A DNA stretch of 64,000 nt from Streptomyces sp. TBY4 (GCF_024213195.1 NZ_JANAVF010000006.1:62001-126000), one strand, 5' to 3'; shown: positions 8,087-16,251, counted from the first letter of the stretch. The notes: generated by a model not told the origin, from the sequence alone. Numbers and translations are program-made.

Positions 8087-9148
8087 TCACTCGGTGGGCT
8101 CGGCCGCCCGTTCGGGGAGTTCCGCCGCGAGTGCGGCGGCCGCCTGGACGAGGGGGAGAGCCAGCAGCGCCCCGGTTCCTTCTCCCACAGTGACGCCGTG
8201 GTCGAGCACGGGGTTGAGCGCCATCCGGTCCAGGGCCTTTGCCTGGCCGGGCTCCCCGCTGGCCTGCCCGGCCAGCCACCAGTCCGGGGCGCGGAAGGCG
8301 GCCCGCTGGGCCACCAGCCCGCAGGCCGCCGAGACGACCCCGTCGAGGATCACGGGGGTGCGGCGCACCGCGCACTGGAGCAGGAAGCCGGTGATCGCCG
8401 CGACGTCGGCGCCGCCGACGGTGGCGAGCAGCGCGACCTGATCCCCGAGGACGGGCCGGGCGCGTCGCAGCGCGTCGCGGATCGCCGCGCACTTGCGCAT
8501 CCAGGTCAGATCGTCGATCGGCATGCCGCCGCGGCCGGTGACCACGGAGGCGTCGGTACCGCACAGGGCGGCGACCAGGGTCGCGGCGACCGTGGTCCCG
8601 CCGACGCTCAGGTCGCCGAGGACGACCAGGTCGGTGCCGGAGTCGGCCTCCTCGTCGGCGATCCGCATCCCGAGCCGCAGCGCGTCGGAGGCCTCCTCGG
8701 CGGTGAGCGCGTCCTCCACGTCGATCCGCCCGCTGCCGGCGCGGATCCGGTGCCGGGTGATCTCCTCCGGCAGCAGCTCCGGATCGCACGCCAAGCCGGC
8801 GTCCACGATCCGTACGGAGGCCCCGAGCCGCCCGGCCAGCACCGACACCGGGCTCCGGCCGTCGAGGACGGCCCGCACCAGCTCGTGGGCGCTGCCGGCG
8901 GGACGGACGGAGACCCCCTCGGAGGCCACCCCGTGGTCGGCGGCGAACAGCACGACGCGCGGCCGCTCGATCGGCCTGACCGGCACCCGGCCCTGCGCGG
9001 CGGCGAGCCACTCGGCGAGTTCGTCGAGCCGCCCCAGCGCCCCGACCGGCACGGCCAGCCGTTCACGGCGTTCCTCGGCGTCACGCCGGACGCCCCCGTC
9101 GGGGCGCTCGATCAGATCGGAGAAGTCGTCGAGATTCAGCGTGGTCAT
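8087..9148 (-). CDS. cobT: Nicotinate-nucleotide-dimethylbenzimidazole phosphoribosyltransferase
   Basis: This 353-residue protein is the usual CobT length. CobT transfers phosphoribose from nicotinate mononucleotide to 5,6-dimethylbenzimidazole to give alpha-ribazole phosphate, used to build the cobalamin lower ligand. Family motifs seen are LFAADHGVASEGVS (68-80), VVLGDLSVGGTTVAA (175-189), SVVTGRGG, and the C-terminal VGEGTGALLALPLV, which carries the catalytic Glu (Glu323). It is 141 bp downstream of the CobU-type fusion gene and in the same orientation. With cobS at 14491, the window holds the nucleotide-loop assembly steps. No cobalamin riboswitch was recognised upstream. Confidence 0.96.
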   Translation of the reverse strand: MTTLNLDDFSDLIERPDGGVRRDAEERRERLAVPVGALGRLDELAEWLAAAQGRVPVRPIERPRVVLFAADHGVASEGVSVRPAGSAHELVRAVLDGRSPVSVLAGRLGASVRIVDAGLACDPELLPEEITRHRIRAGSGRIDVEDALTAEEASDALRLGMRIADEEADSGTDLVVLGDLSVGGTTVAATLVAALCGTDASVVTGRGGMPIDDLTWMRKCAAIRDALRRARPVLGDQVALLATVGGADVAAITGFLLQCAVRRTPVILDGVVSAACGLVAQRAAFRAPDWWLAGQASGEPGQAKALDRMALNPVLDHGVTVGEGTGALLALPLVQAAAALAAELPERAAEPTE

Positions 9149-9289
9149 CTGCCAGAGGGTACAGCGGAGCCCTGCGGGGCCCGAACGGTCCTCACACCCC
9201 GGGGCGTTGCCGTCGCCGGGCCGGGCCGCGTGCGGCGCGCCGACGGGCCGCGACCCCGTTCGAGGGCCCGGGTGCCGCGCCCCGCACGG

Positions 9290-10495
9290 CTACTGCTTCA
9301 GGGCCAGTGCCTGCCCCGCCACCACCAGGAGGACGTGCTCGCACTCCCCGGCGACCCCCGCGTTCAGCCGCCCCAGCTCGTCCCGGAACCGCCGCCCCGC
9401 CGCCGTCGCGGGAACGACCCCGGAGCCGACCTCGTTGCTGACCAGCACCACCTGCCGGCGGGTGGCCCGGACCGCCGCCACCAGTTCACCGACGCGCGCG
9501 GCCAGCTCCTTGCTCCCCCCTTCCGCCCAGACGGAGTCGTCCCAGGCGCCGGCCCGGTCCATCGCGTCCGTCAGCCACAGCGCCAGGCAGTCGATGAGCA
9601 GCGCCGGCCCGGTCTGCTCCAGCAGCGGCACCAGATCGCAGGTCTCCACCGTCCGCCAGGACGCCGCCCTGCGCTCGCGGTGGAGCCCGATCCGCGCGGC
9701 CCACTCCGGGTCGCCCTCGCGCGTACCGCCGGTGGCCACGTAGACGACCTCCGGGTAGCCGGCGAGCCTGCGCTCGGCCTCGTACGACTTGCCCGACCGG
9801 GCCCCGCCCAGGACCAGGGTCCGCCGCGGCACCTCGGGCGCCGGCCGGTACTCCCCGGCCGCCACCGTGGTCCCGTCCGCCACCGTCCGCGTGCCCGCGG
9901 CCGCGCACCGGCGCTCCAGTTCGGCCCCCGGCGGGGTGTCGTGGTCCAGGTGGACCGCGATCACGTCGGTCGCCGGCCCCACCGCGCCGCTGGCCCGCAG
10001 CCGCGCCAGCGCCTCCGGCCGGCCGAGCACGTCCGCGAGGACCACGTCGTACGGGCGCCGCCCACTGGTGCCCGAGGTCCCGGCCGGGGCCCCGCCCGGC
10101 GGCAGGTACAGCATCCGGGCACCGTCCGGCCCGGTCACCTCGTAGCCGGTGCCCGGCGCGTCCATCGGCACGGCCCGCACCCGGTGCCCGGAGATCACCG
10201 CGAGCTCCCGCCCGTCCGGCACCCGCCCGGCCGCCGGCAGCCCCGGCGGCAGCTCGACGGCGGGGCCGTCGTGCGGATGGGTCAGCAGGACCTGCCGTAC
10301 GGCGGCCAGCGAATGCCCCGCCCGGGCGCCGGCGAGCACCGCCCCGGGGGTCAGGTCCAGCAGCAGCGCCCCGTCCACGAGCACGGAGGTGGCGGCGCGC
10401 GCCCGGGGCCCCACGGAGAGCGCGCACGCGGCGCAGGGACAGCCGGGGCGGGGCAGTCCTTCGGGTGTGCCGGTGCCGAGCAGAGTGAGTTCCAC
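9290..10495 (-). CDS. cobU: Adenosylcobinamide kinase/guanylyltransferase (CobU) fused to a degenerate MBL-fold domain
   Basis: This protein has 401 residues. Residues 225-401 are a complete CobU/CobP domain: P-loop LVLGGARSGKS (Lys236), VVYVATGG, an Arg-rich RIGLHRERRAASW, LLIDCLALWLTD, and VSNEVGSGVVP. This enzyme phosphorylates adenosylcobinamide and attaches GMP, giving the substrate for CobS. Residues 1-215 resemble a metallo-beta-lactamase-fold protein (LGTGTPEGLPRPGC, LLTHPHDGP, VHLDHDT). The HxHxDH zinc motif is reduced to HPHD, so enzyme activity of that half is doubtful. The GTG at 10495 is chosen because the MBL fold begins right after it (ELTLLGTGT). Domain fusion and frame are clear; the role of the N-terminal half is unknown. 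Confidence 0.92.
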   Translation of the reverse strand: MELTLLGTGTPEGLPRPGCPCAACALSVGPRARAATSVLVDGALLLDLTPGAVLAGARAGHSLAAVRQVLLTHPHDGPAVELPPGLPAAGRVPDGRELAVISGHRVRAVPMDAPGTGYEVTGPDGARMLYLPPGGAPAGTSGTSGRRPYDVVLADVLGRPEALARLRASGAVGPATDVIAVHLDHDTPPGAELERRCAAAGTRTVADGTTVAAGEYRPAPEVPRRTLVLGGARSGKSYEAERRLAGYPEVVYVATGGTREGDPEWAARIGLHRERRAASWRTVETCDLVPLLEQTGPALLIDCLALWLTDAMDRAGAWDDSVWAEGGSKELAARVGELVAAVRATRRQVVLVSNEVGSGVVPATAAGRRFRDELGRLNAGVAGECEHVLLVVAGQALALKQ

Positions 10496-10599
10496 AGGAT
10501 GATCCTCCCGCGTCGCCGGGACTGCTGCGCGCCCGGTTAGTCTGCGGGCACACTCAAGGCGAGAAGCGTGTGAGAAGCGGACGAGCAACGGAGGCGGAC

Positions 10600-10812
10600 A
10601 TGGCGTGGACGTGGCGGTTCGAGACGGCCGACGGCAGTGAGACGAGCCCGTCGGTGGTGCCGGAGGAGTTCACCACGCAGGGGGACGCCGAATCCTGGAT
10701 CGGCGAGTACTGGAAGGACCTGCTGGAGGGCGGTACCGAACAGGTGAAGCTGTCCGACGACAACGGGGTCCAGCTCTACACGATGAGCCTGCGCGAGGCC
10801 GCTGAACTCTGA
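10600..10812 (+). CDS. Small conserved actinobacterial protein
   Basis: This 70-residue acidic protein begins MAWTWRFETADG and ends SLREAAEL. A good ribosome-binding site (GGAGG) lies 5 nt before the ATG, and codon usage is typical of the genome. It contains a Trp-rich helix (ESWIGEYWKDLLEGG) followed by a beta hairpin (VKLSDDNGVQLYTMSL). I recognise it as a recurrent Streptomyces hypothetical protein but know no function. It is divergent from the cobU fusion gene, and a strong hairpin (10835-10866) separates it from the convergent methyltransferase. Confidence 0.8.
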   Translation: MAWTWRFETADGSETSPSVVPEEFTTQGDAESWIGEYWKDLLEGGTEQVKLSDDNGVQLYTMSLREAAEL

Positions 10813-10834
10813 CCGGCGCTGCCCGGGTACGCGA

Positions 10835-10866
10835 GAGCCCGGACCCCCTCAGGGGGGTCCGGGCTC
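10835..10866. terminator. Bidirectional terminator hairpin
   Basis: GAGCCCGGACCCC and GGGGTCCGGGCTC form a perfect 13-bp stem (extended by one C-G pair) with a 4-nt loop, located between two convergent genes (10812 + and 10890 -). It is a G+C-rich stem without a T-tract. Confidence 0.85.
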
Positions 10867-10889
10867 CGCTGTGTCCACGGCCCGCGCCC

Positions 10890-11705
10890 TCAGCCCCGTA
10901 CGCCGCACAGGTGCAGCAGCGCGGCGACCCCGCGGTACGGGTCGGTCCGCCCGGCGCGGTCCTCGGCGGCGAGCAGCCGCTCCAGTTCCGCGTCGGCGGG
11001 GAGCTTGTCGCCGGCCTCGGTGCCGTCGGTGAAGACGCGCACCCCGTACCAGGTCTGCAGCGGGGCGCCGATCCCCGACAGGGTCGCGGTCAGCGTGGCC
11101 AGCCGGTCGGCGCGCACGTCCAGGCCCAGCCGGTTCGTGTAGTCGACGCCGTCGAAGGCAGCCAGCGCGGCCGTCCAGTCGCCGTGCAGGCCGGGCCGCA
11201 TGGCGAGGGCGTCGCCGTTGCGCACCAGCAGGGACAGCAGTCCGCCGGGGGCCAGCATCCGGGCGAGCCCGGCGAGCATGGCGTCCGGCTCGGGCACGTA
11301 CATCAGGACGCCGTGGCAGAGCACGACGTCGAAGCTGCCCGGCAGGAAGTGCGCTCCGGTCTCCCGGCCGTCGCCCTCCATGAGGCGGACGCGGTCGCGG
11401 ATCCCGGGGGGCTCGGCGGCCAGCACCTCACGGGCGACGGCCAGCATGTCCGGGTCCTGCTCCAGCCCGGTCACCATGTGCCCGGCGCGGGCCAGGCGCA
11501 GCGCCTGCGTGCCCTGGCCCATGCCGACGTCGAGGACGCGCAGCCGCTGCCCCACGGGGAAGCGGTGCGCGATCTGCTCGTCGACCTGACGGCCGACGAG
11601 CTCCTGGCGCACCGCGTTGCGGAGCCCGCCGAGGCCTTCCAGCCACAACCGGGCCCCGTCCGCGAAGCCACCCCCGCCGAACGCTCCGGGCGTTCCTCGG
11701 CTCAG
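10890..11705 (-). CDS. Class I SAM-dependent methyltransferase
   Basis: About 271 residues with a Rossmann-fold methyltransferase core: motif I VLDVGMGQGTQALRLA, motif II acidic residue in VTGLEQDPDML, MEGDG with DVVLCHGVLMYVPEPDAM (motif IV), then LAPGGLLSLLVRNGD. The N-terminal FADGARLWLEGLGGLRNAVRQEL and the WYGVRVFTDG segment are typical of a conserved actinobacterial family related to tRNA/small-molecule methyltransferases; the substrate is unknown. No ATG, GTG or TTG lies at the expected N-terminus. A CTG at 11705 overlaps the TGA of the preceding gene (CTGA) and has GGGGA upstream, so I place the start there with low certainty. It is coupled to the DUF3043 gene. Confidence 0.8.
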   Translation of the reverse strand: MSRGTPGAFGGGGFADGARLWLEGLGGLRNAVRQELVGRQVDEQIAHRFPVGQRLRVLDVGMGQGTQALRLARAGHMVTGLEQDPDMLAVAREVLAAEPPGIRDRVRLMEGDGRETGAHFLPGSFDVVLCHGVLMYVPEPDAMLAGLARMLAPGGLLSLLVRNGDALAMRPGLHGDWTAALAAFDGVDYTNRLGLDVRADRLATLTATLSGIGAPLQTWYGVRVFTDGTEAGDKLPADAELERLLAAEDRAGRTDPYRGVAALLHLCGVRG

Positions 11706-12301
11706 GGCCGTTCCCCGCGCTTGACCTGCGGCTTCGGCAGACGGAGCCGGCGCATCTGGAGGGTGCGCATCAGGCCGTACGCGACGGCGCCGCGCTTGGG
11801 CTCGTTCGGGAAGCGCTGGTTCAGGGCCTTGCGCAGGCGGATGAACATGCCGATGGAGTCGACGATGATCAGCGCGATCACGCCGAGCCACAGCAGGAGC
11901 GCGATGTTCTGGATGGACGGCACCCGCACCATGCTCAGCACCAGGATGATCACGGCCAGCGGCAGGAACATCTCGGCGACGGAGAAGCGGGAGTCCACGA
12001 AGTCGCGCACGTAGCGGCGCACGGGACCCTTGTCGCGGTTGGGCAGGTAACGCTCGTCGCCATTGGCGAGGGCCTCGCGCTGCTTGGTCATCTCGACCCG
12101 GCGGCGCTCACGAGCCCGCTTGGCATCCTCCTTGCGATTGCCGGTCGAGGCCACCACGGCCTTGCGCTGCGACTGGGCCACAGCACGCTTCGGCGTCGGG
12201 CGGCCCTTCGGGGCCTGAGGGTCACGGGACTGCGAGAGGTCGGCGCTCACCTTGTCGGTGGCGGCGTCCTTCTCTTCCTTGGAGGATCGGCTACCAAACA
12301 C
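11702..12301 (-). CDS. DUF3043 family membrane protein
   Basis: This protein has about 199 residues. The first 95 are basic and helical with the family signature PQAPKGRPTPKR and a long KRARERRRVEMTKQREAL helix. The conserved block RYLPNRDKGPVRRYVRDFVDSR follows, then two membrane helices (FLPLAVIILVLSM and IALLLWLGVIALIIVD), and a basic C-terminus. The family is found throughout actinobacteria with no known function. GTG 12301 is preferred because homologues begin close to the FGSR sequence; TTG 12310 is an alternative. No clear ribosome-binding site precedes either, so a leaderless transcript is possible. It is divergent from pspA. Confidence 0.82.
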   Translation of the reverse strand: MFGSRSSKEEKDAATDKVSADLSQSRDPQAPKGRPTPKRAVAQSQRKAVVASTGNRKEDAKRARERRRVEMTKQREALANGDERYLPNRDKGPVRRYVRDFVDSRFSVAEMFLPLAVIILVLSMVRVPSIQNIALLLWLGVIALIIVDSIGMFIRLRKALNQRFPNEPKRGAVAYGLMRTLQMRRLRLPKPQVKRGERP

Positions 12302-12543
12302 AAAACCCAAGGGTACGTGGTTGTGGGCACGCGCCCCATCCCGGAGGGGAACGATCCGGCAACGGCGGGCGTCCTTCCTGAGGGAAGCACCTACTCCTTA
12401 CGCCTGACACGGCGGAAGCGCAGTCGTCCTGGAGGAGGAGCGCATCCCCGCTCGAACAGTGCGGTAATAGAGGCAGGGCCCGTACTGTGGGTCTTGTTGG
12501 TGACCTGGAGCACAGTCCGTCTAGAAGGGGGCGCGCGAAGCCC

Positions 12544-13338
12544 ATGAGCGGTGTCATGAAGCGTATGGGGATGATCTTCCGCGCGAAGGCGAACAAGGCC
12601 CTGGACCGGGCCGAGGACCCGCGCGAGACCCTCGACTACTCGTACCAGAAGCAGCTGGAGCTGCTCCAGAAGGTGCGCCGCGGCGTCGCCGACGTGGCGA
12701 CCTCCCGCAAGCGCCTGGAGCTGCAGCTCAACCAGCTCCAGGGCCAGTCCAGCAAGCTGGAGGACCAGGGCCGCAAGGCGCTGGCGCTGGGCCGCGAGGA
12801 CCTGGCCCGCGAGGCCCTGTCCCGCCGCGCCTCGCTGCAGCAGCAGGTCAGCGACCTGGAGGTGCAGCACCAGACCCTCCAGGGCGAGGAGGAGAAGCTG
12901 ACGCTGGCCGCGCAGCGGCTCCAGGCCAAGGTGGACGCCTTCCGCACGAAGAAGGAGACCATCAAGGCCACGTACACGGCGGCCCAGGCGCAGACGCGGA
13001 TCGCCGAGTCCTTCTCCGGCATCTCCGAGGAGATGAGCGACGTCGGCCTCGCCATCCAGCGGGCCGAGGACAAGACGGCGCAGCTCCAGGCCCGCGCCGG
13101 CGCGATCGACGAGCTACTCGCCTCCGGCGCCCTCGACGACCAGAGCGGCCTCGGCTCCAAGGACGACATCCAGGCCGAGCTGGACCGCCTCTCCGGCGGG
13201 ACGGACGTGGAGCTGGAGCTCCAGCGGATGAAGGCCGAGCTGGCGGGCGGCCCCTCCGCCCAGCAGCAGGCCATCGAGGGCGGCGCCCCCGGCGCCGGCC
13301 AGCAGCCGCAGACCCAGCACCGGTTCGACAAGCAGTAG
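12544..13338 (+). CDS. pspA: PspA/IM30 family envelope-stress protein
   Basis: This 264-residue protein is almost entirely helical, with the family's amphipathic N-terminal helix (MKRMGMIFRAKANKALDRAEDP), followed by YSYQKQLELLQKVRRGVADVATSRKR-type coiled coils to about residue 200. The C-terminus is Gly/Gln-rich. PspA/IM30 proteins assemble on stressed membranes as ESCRT-III-like polymers and maintain membrane integrity. ATG 12544 is chosen because the conserved amphipathic helix begins there. The small PspAA gene follows after 13 bp. Around the gene, MprF-like, PspA and later envelope genes suggest a stretch rich in membrane-homeostasis functions. Confidence 0.95.
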   Translation: MSGVMKRMGMIFRAKANKALDRAEDPRETLDYSYQKQLELLQKVRRGVADVATSRKRLELQLNQLQGQSSKLEDQGRKALALGREDLAREALSRRASLQQQVSDLEVQHQTLQGEEEKLTLAAQRLQAKVDAFRTKKETIKATYTAAQAQTRIAESFSGISEEMSDVGLAIQRAEDKTAQLQARAGAIDELLASGALDDQSGLGSKDDIQAELDRLSGGTDVELELQRMKAELAGGPSAQQQAIEGGAPGAGQQPQTQHRFDKQ

Positions 13339-13351
13339 GACGGGGCCCGTC

Positions 13352-13630
13352 ATGATTGTCCGCATCATGGGGGAAGGTCAGGTGAAGCTGGCGGACAGCC
13401 ACTTCACCGAGCTCAACAAGCTGGACGACGAGCTGCTCGCGGAGATGGAGAGCGGCGACGAGGAGGGGTTCCGGCGCACGCTGGGCGAGCTGCTCGACGC
13501 CGTGCGGCGGCTCGGCGAGCCGCTCCCCGACGAGGCGCTGGAGCCGTCCGAGCTGATCCTGCCCGCCCCCGACGCCTCCCTGGACGAGGTGCGGGCGATG
13601 CTGAGCGACGACGGGCTGATCCCGGGCTGA
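13352..13630 (+). CDS. pspAA: PspA-associated protein PspAA
   Basis: This 92-residue protein begins MIVRIMGEGQVKL, the hallmark of the PspAA family found next to pspA in actinobacteria and archaea. A helical, acidic region (LNKLDDELLAEMESGDEEGF) and the typical ending (LPAPDASLDEVRAMLSDDGLIPG) follow. It starts 13 bp after pspA in the same operon, so it is likely co-translated. The molecular function is not known; association with PspA is inferred from constant gene linkage. Confidence 0.9.
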   Translation: MIVRIMGEGQVKLADSHFTELNKLDDELLAEMESGDEEGFRRTLGELLDAVRRLGEPLPDEALEPSELILPAPDASLDEVRAMLSDDGLIPG

Positions 13631-13652
13631 CCCCGGGCTGGCGGCCGAGCCG

Positions 13653-14420
13653 TCAGTCCGGGTCCTTCGCGGCGGGCCGTCCCTCCCCGTCCGGGGTCCC
13701 GCCGATGAAGTTCTCGAACCTGCGCCGCGGCGAGGCCCACCGGCGGTCGTGGTGGAAGGCCCGCAGCCCGGCCTTGGCGCGGGCCTTCGGGCGGTTCGCG
13801 TAGAACTTCTTGGCGTACGGGGAAGCGGGCCGGGCCAGCCGGATCGCCCCGATGAGCGCCACGAAGGGGATGACCACGCCGAAGAACGCGGTGCGCGCCT
13901 TGCCCTTCCACAGGGCGATCAGGGCGAGGAAGAAGTTGGTGGCCGTGTTCATGGCGACCAGTCCGCGGTTGTGCCGCTCGTCCTCGGTGAGGTCGTTGAC
14001 CCCGAAGGGCAGGAAGCCGCCCAGCACCAGCGCCACGATCGCCGCCGTCAGGACCACGATCTCCACGCTCTTGCGGCCCTGCTCGCTCCAGTAGACGTCG
14101 TCCAGGTGCAGGATCAGCGCGAACTCGTCCAGCACCAGCCCCGCGCCCAGCCCGAAGATCACGGCCGACAGGCCCGCCCCGAAGCTGTGCCGGGCGCTGC
14201 CGATCGCGCCGAAGCCGCCGATGATCACGAGGATCACGCCGGGGACCACGTGGTGGATGTGGAGCCCGCCCGGGGTGACGTTCTTGAAGGGCCCCCGGCC
14301 CGCCCGGATCATGCGGGTGATCATGCGGGTGACCAGGAAGGACAGGACGAAGGAGACCAGCGCGAGGAGCAGCGGGAGCTTCCCCGGCTCCACAATGTTG
14401 CGATACCACCAGTGACCCAT
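13653..14420 (-). CDS. Conserved integral membrane protein, seven or so helices
   Basis: This 255-residue protein has an N-terminal helix after GKLPLLLALVSF, a polar His-rich motif PGGLHIHHVVPG, and membrane helices containing LVLDEFALILHLDDVYW. The conserved His and Asp residues inside or next to helices suggest metal binding or catalysis. A basic C-terminal tail follows. I recognise it as a recurrent Streptomyces membrane protein without known function. It converges on pspAA, with 22 bp between stops, and is divergent from cobS, so it may be independently expressed. The unusual density of polar residues in the membrane core is the main clue to activity. Confidence 0.8.
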   Translation of the reverse strand: MGHWWYRNIVEPGKLPLLLALVSFVLSFLVTRMITRMIRAGRGPFKNVTPGGLHIHHVVPGVILVIIGGFGAIGSARHSFGAGLSAVIFGLGAGLVLDEFALILHLDDVYWSEQGRKSVEIVVLTAAIVALVLGGFLPFGVNDLTEDERHNRGLVAMNTATNFFLALIALWKGKARTAFFGVVIPFVALIGAIRLARPASPYAKKFYANRPKARAKAGLRAFHHDRRWASPRRRFENFIGGTPDGEGRPAAKDPD

Positions 14421-14490
14421 GCCACCACCTCCCGATTTGGGGTGTTATGGGTAACTTACCGGTCCGGTCGAGCGGGTAGCGTTCGCGCCG

Positions 14491-15312
14491 ATGACAGATT
14501 CGTACGAAGGCCCGCCCCTGACCCCGCCCCCGGACCGGGCCTCGCTGCTCGACGGGGTCCGCTTCGCCTTCGGCACCCTCACCGTGCTGCCCACCCGCAT
14601 CACCCGCTGGGACCGCCCCGCCGCCCGCACGGGCATGGTCTGCGCCCCGCTCGCCGGGCTCGTCGTGGGGCTCCTCGCGGCCGTGCCCGGGGTGCTCCTG
14701 CTGGTGTGCGGCGCCGGTCCGCTGCTCTCCGCGGCCGTCACCGTCGCCGTCCCGGCGGCCCTGACCCGGGCCCTGCACCTGGACGGCCTCGCCGACACGG
14801 CGGACGGACTGGGCAGCGCCAAGCCGGCCGACGCCGCGCTGCGCATCATGAAGCAGTCCGACATCGGGCCCTTCGGGGTGGTGGTGCTGGTGTTCGGCCT
14901 GCTGGTCCAGGTCGCGGCGCTGGCGGACGTCTACGCCGACAGCTGGATCCGGGGCGCCCTGGCCGCCGTCGTCGCGGCCGTCACCGCCCGGCTCGCCATG
15001 ACCCTGGCCTCGCGCGACGGGATCCCCCCGGCCCGCCCCGAGGGACTGGGCGCGGCGGTCGCCGGAGCGGTCCCGCGCGGGGCGGCCGCCGCGGTCGCCG
15101 GGCTCGTGGTGGTCCTGGCCGCCGCCGCGGCGCTGCCGCTGGGCCTGCCCGCCGCCGCGCAGCACACCGCGGCGGTCCTGGCCGCCCTGCTGACGGCGGA
15201 GGCCCTGCTCCGCCGCTGCGTGCGCCGCTTCGACGGGGTCACCGGCGACGTGTTCGGAGCCCTGGCCGAGGTCTCGGCGACGACGGCCCTGCTCGTACTG
15301 GCCCTGGGCTAG
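14491..15312 (+). CDS. cobS: Adenosylcobinamide-GDP ribazoletransferase (cobalamin synthase)
   Basis: This 273-residue membrane enzyme joins adenosylcobinamide-GDP with alpha-ribazole (phosphate), the last assembly step of adenosylcobalamin. The family signature HLDGLADTADGLG (metal-binding Asp residues) is present near residue 100, followed by RIMKQSDIGPFGVV, and multiple membrane helices fill the rest. It acts together with the CobU-type fusion and CobT encoded about 5 kb away. A 165-bp inverted repeat begins at its stop codon and may terminate the transcript. Confidence 0.95.
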   Translation: MTDSYEGPPLTPPPDRASLLDGVRFAFGTLTVLPTRITRWDRPAARTGMVCAPLAGLVVGLLAAVPGVLLLVCGAGPLLSAAVTVAVPAALTRALHLDGLADTADGLGSAKPADAALRIMKQSDIGPFGVVVLVFGLLVQVAALADVYADSWIRGALAAVVAAVTARLAMTLASRDGIPPARPEGLGAAVAGAVPRGAAAAVAGLVVVLAAAAALPLGLPAAAQHTAAVLAALLTAEALLRRCVRRFDGVTGDVFGALAEVSATTALLVLALG

Positions 15313-15475
15313 GCCGTCTCTTCCGGATCTTGCCTGGCCCGCGTCGTCCGGCACCGCACCTCGCCGCGCTGCAGGGGCACCCGAGTACGTCCAGTACGCG
15401 GGAGCCCCTGCAGCGCGCCGAGGCACGGCACCGGACGACGCGGGCCTGACCGGCAAGATCCGGAAGAGACGGCCT
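15311..15475. repeat. 165-bp interrupted palindrome after cobS
   Basis: The outer arms AGGCCGTCTCTTCCGGATCT... (15311-15334) and its exact complement (15452-15475) are perfect over 24 bp. Inside them, GGCCCGCGTCGTCCGG pairs with CCGGACGACGCGGGCC, and GCGCTGCAGGGGC pairs with GCCCCTGCAGCGC. The centre is GAGTACGTCCAGTAC. It overlaps the cobS stop codon. The whole region can fold into one long cruciform or RNA hairpin. I recall similar elements in other Streptomyces intergenic regions. It could act as a terminator or be a non-autonomous mobile element. Confidence 0.85.
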
Positions 15476-15531
15476 GGGCGGCCCCCCTCCCGGATCCGGT
15501 CCCGCCGCGCGGGACGACGTAGGGTCGGGGC

Positions 15532-16251
15532 GTGGAAACGACCCCGAACCAGGCCCCGACGCCCATCCGGGTGCTCCTCGCCGACGACCAGGCCCTGCTG
15601 CGCAGCGCGTTCAAGGTGCTCGTCGACTCCGAGGCCGACATGTGTGTCGTCGGGGAGGCCTCCGACGGGGCGCAGGCCTTCGAACTGGCGCGCGCGGCCC
15701 GGCCCGACGTGGTGCTCATGGACATCCGGATGCCCGGCACCGACGGCCTCGCCGCCACCCGGCTGATCAGCGCCGACCCCGAACTGGCCGACGTCCGCGT
15801 GGTGATGCTGACGACCTTCGAGGTGGACGAGTACGTGGCGGCGGCCCTGCGGGCGGGCGCCTCCGGGTTCCTCGGCAAGGGGGCCGAGCCCGAGGAGCTG
15901 CTCAACGCCATCCGCGTCGCGGCCGCCGGGGACGCACTGCTCTCCCCGGCCGCCACCAAGGGGCTCATCGCCACCTTCCTCGCGCAGGGCGGCGGCGACG
16001 AGGCCACCGCCCCCGCCGAGAGCGCCGCCCACGTGACGCGCCTGGCCGCGCTGACCGGACGCGAGCGCGAGGTCCTCGTCCTCGTGGCGGCGGGTCTGTC
16101 GAACGACGAGATCGCCCGCCGGCTGGAGGTCAGCCCGCTCACCGTCAAGACCCACGTGAACCGGGCCATGTCCAAGCTCGGCGCCCGCGACAGGGCGCAA
16201 TTGGTGGTCATTGCCTACGAATCGGGACTGGTCCGGCCGAGAGCCGAGTAG
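15532..16251 (+). CDS. NarL/FixJ-type response regulator (orphan)
   Basis: This 239-residue protein starts at GTG 15532. The receiver domain (12-130) has the acidic pair Asp18/Asp19, phosphoacceptor Asp64 in VVLMDIRMPG, a Thr in MLTTFE and Lys116, so it should be phosphorylatable. The C-terminal LuxR helix-turn-helix spans about 170-235 (LTGREREVLVLVAAGLSNDEIARRL, VSPLTVKTHVNRAMSKLGA). No kinase gene is next to it. The closest kinase of the matching class in the window is at 4038-5261, about 10 kb away. It lies 187 bp upstream of the RND permease in the same orientation, which suggests, but does not prove, control of that transporter. Confidence 0.93.
   Translation: METTPNQAPTPIRVLLADDQALLRSAFKVLVDSEADMCVVGEASDGAQAFELARAARPDVVLMDIRMPGTDGLAATRLISADPELADVRVVMLTTFEVDEYVAAALRAGASGFLGKGAEPEELLNAIRVAAAGDALLSPAATKGLIATFLAQGGGDEATAPAESAAHVTRLAALTGREREVLVLVAAGLSNDEIARRLEVSPLTVKTHVNRAMSKLGARDRAQLVVIAYESGLVRPRAE

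Noticed and set aside
9149..10599. Cobalamin riboswitch upstream of cobT or the CobU fusion
   Set aside because: The gaps are short and no B12-box sequence (GCCACTG-like) is present.
11750..12040. Extension of the methyltransferase frame upstream into the DUF3043 gene
   Set aside because: The extension has no similarity to methyltransferases and is in a shadow frame of a real gene.
15380..15400. MacR binding site in the centre of the cobS palindrome (GAGTACGTCCAGTAC)
   Set aside because: The two GTAC halves do not have the spacing of the TGAGTAC-NN-GTACTCA site I remember; it looks like part of the repeat.
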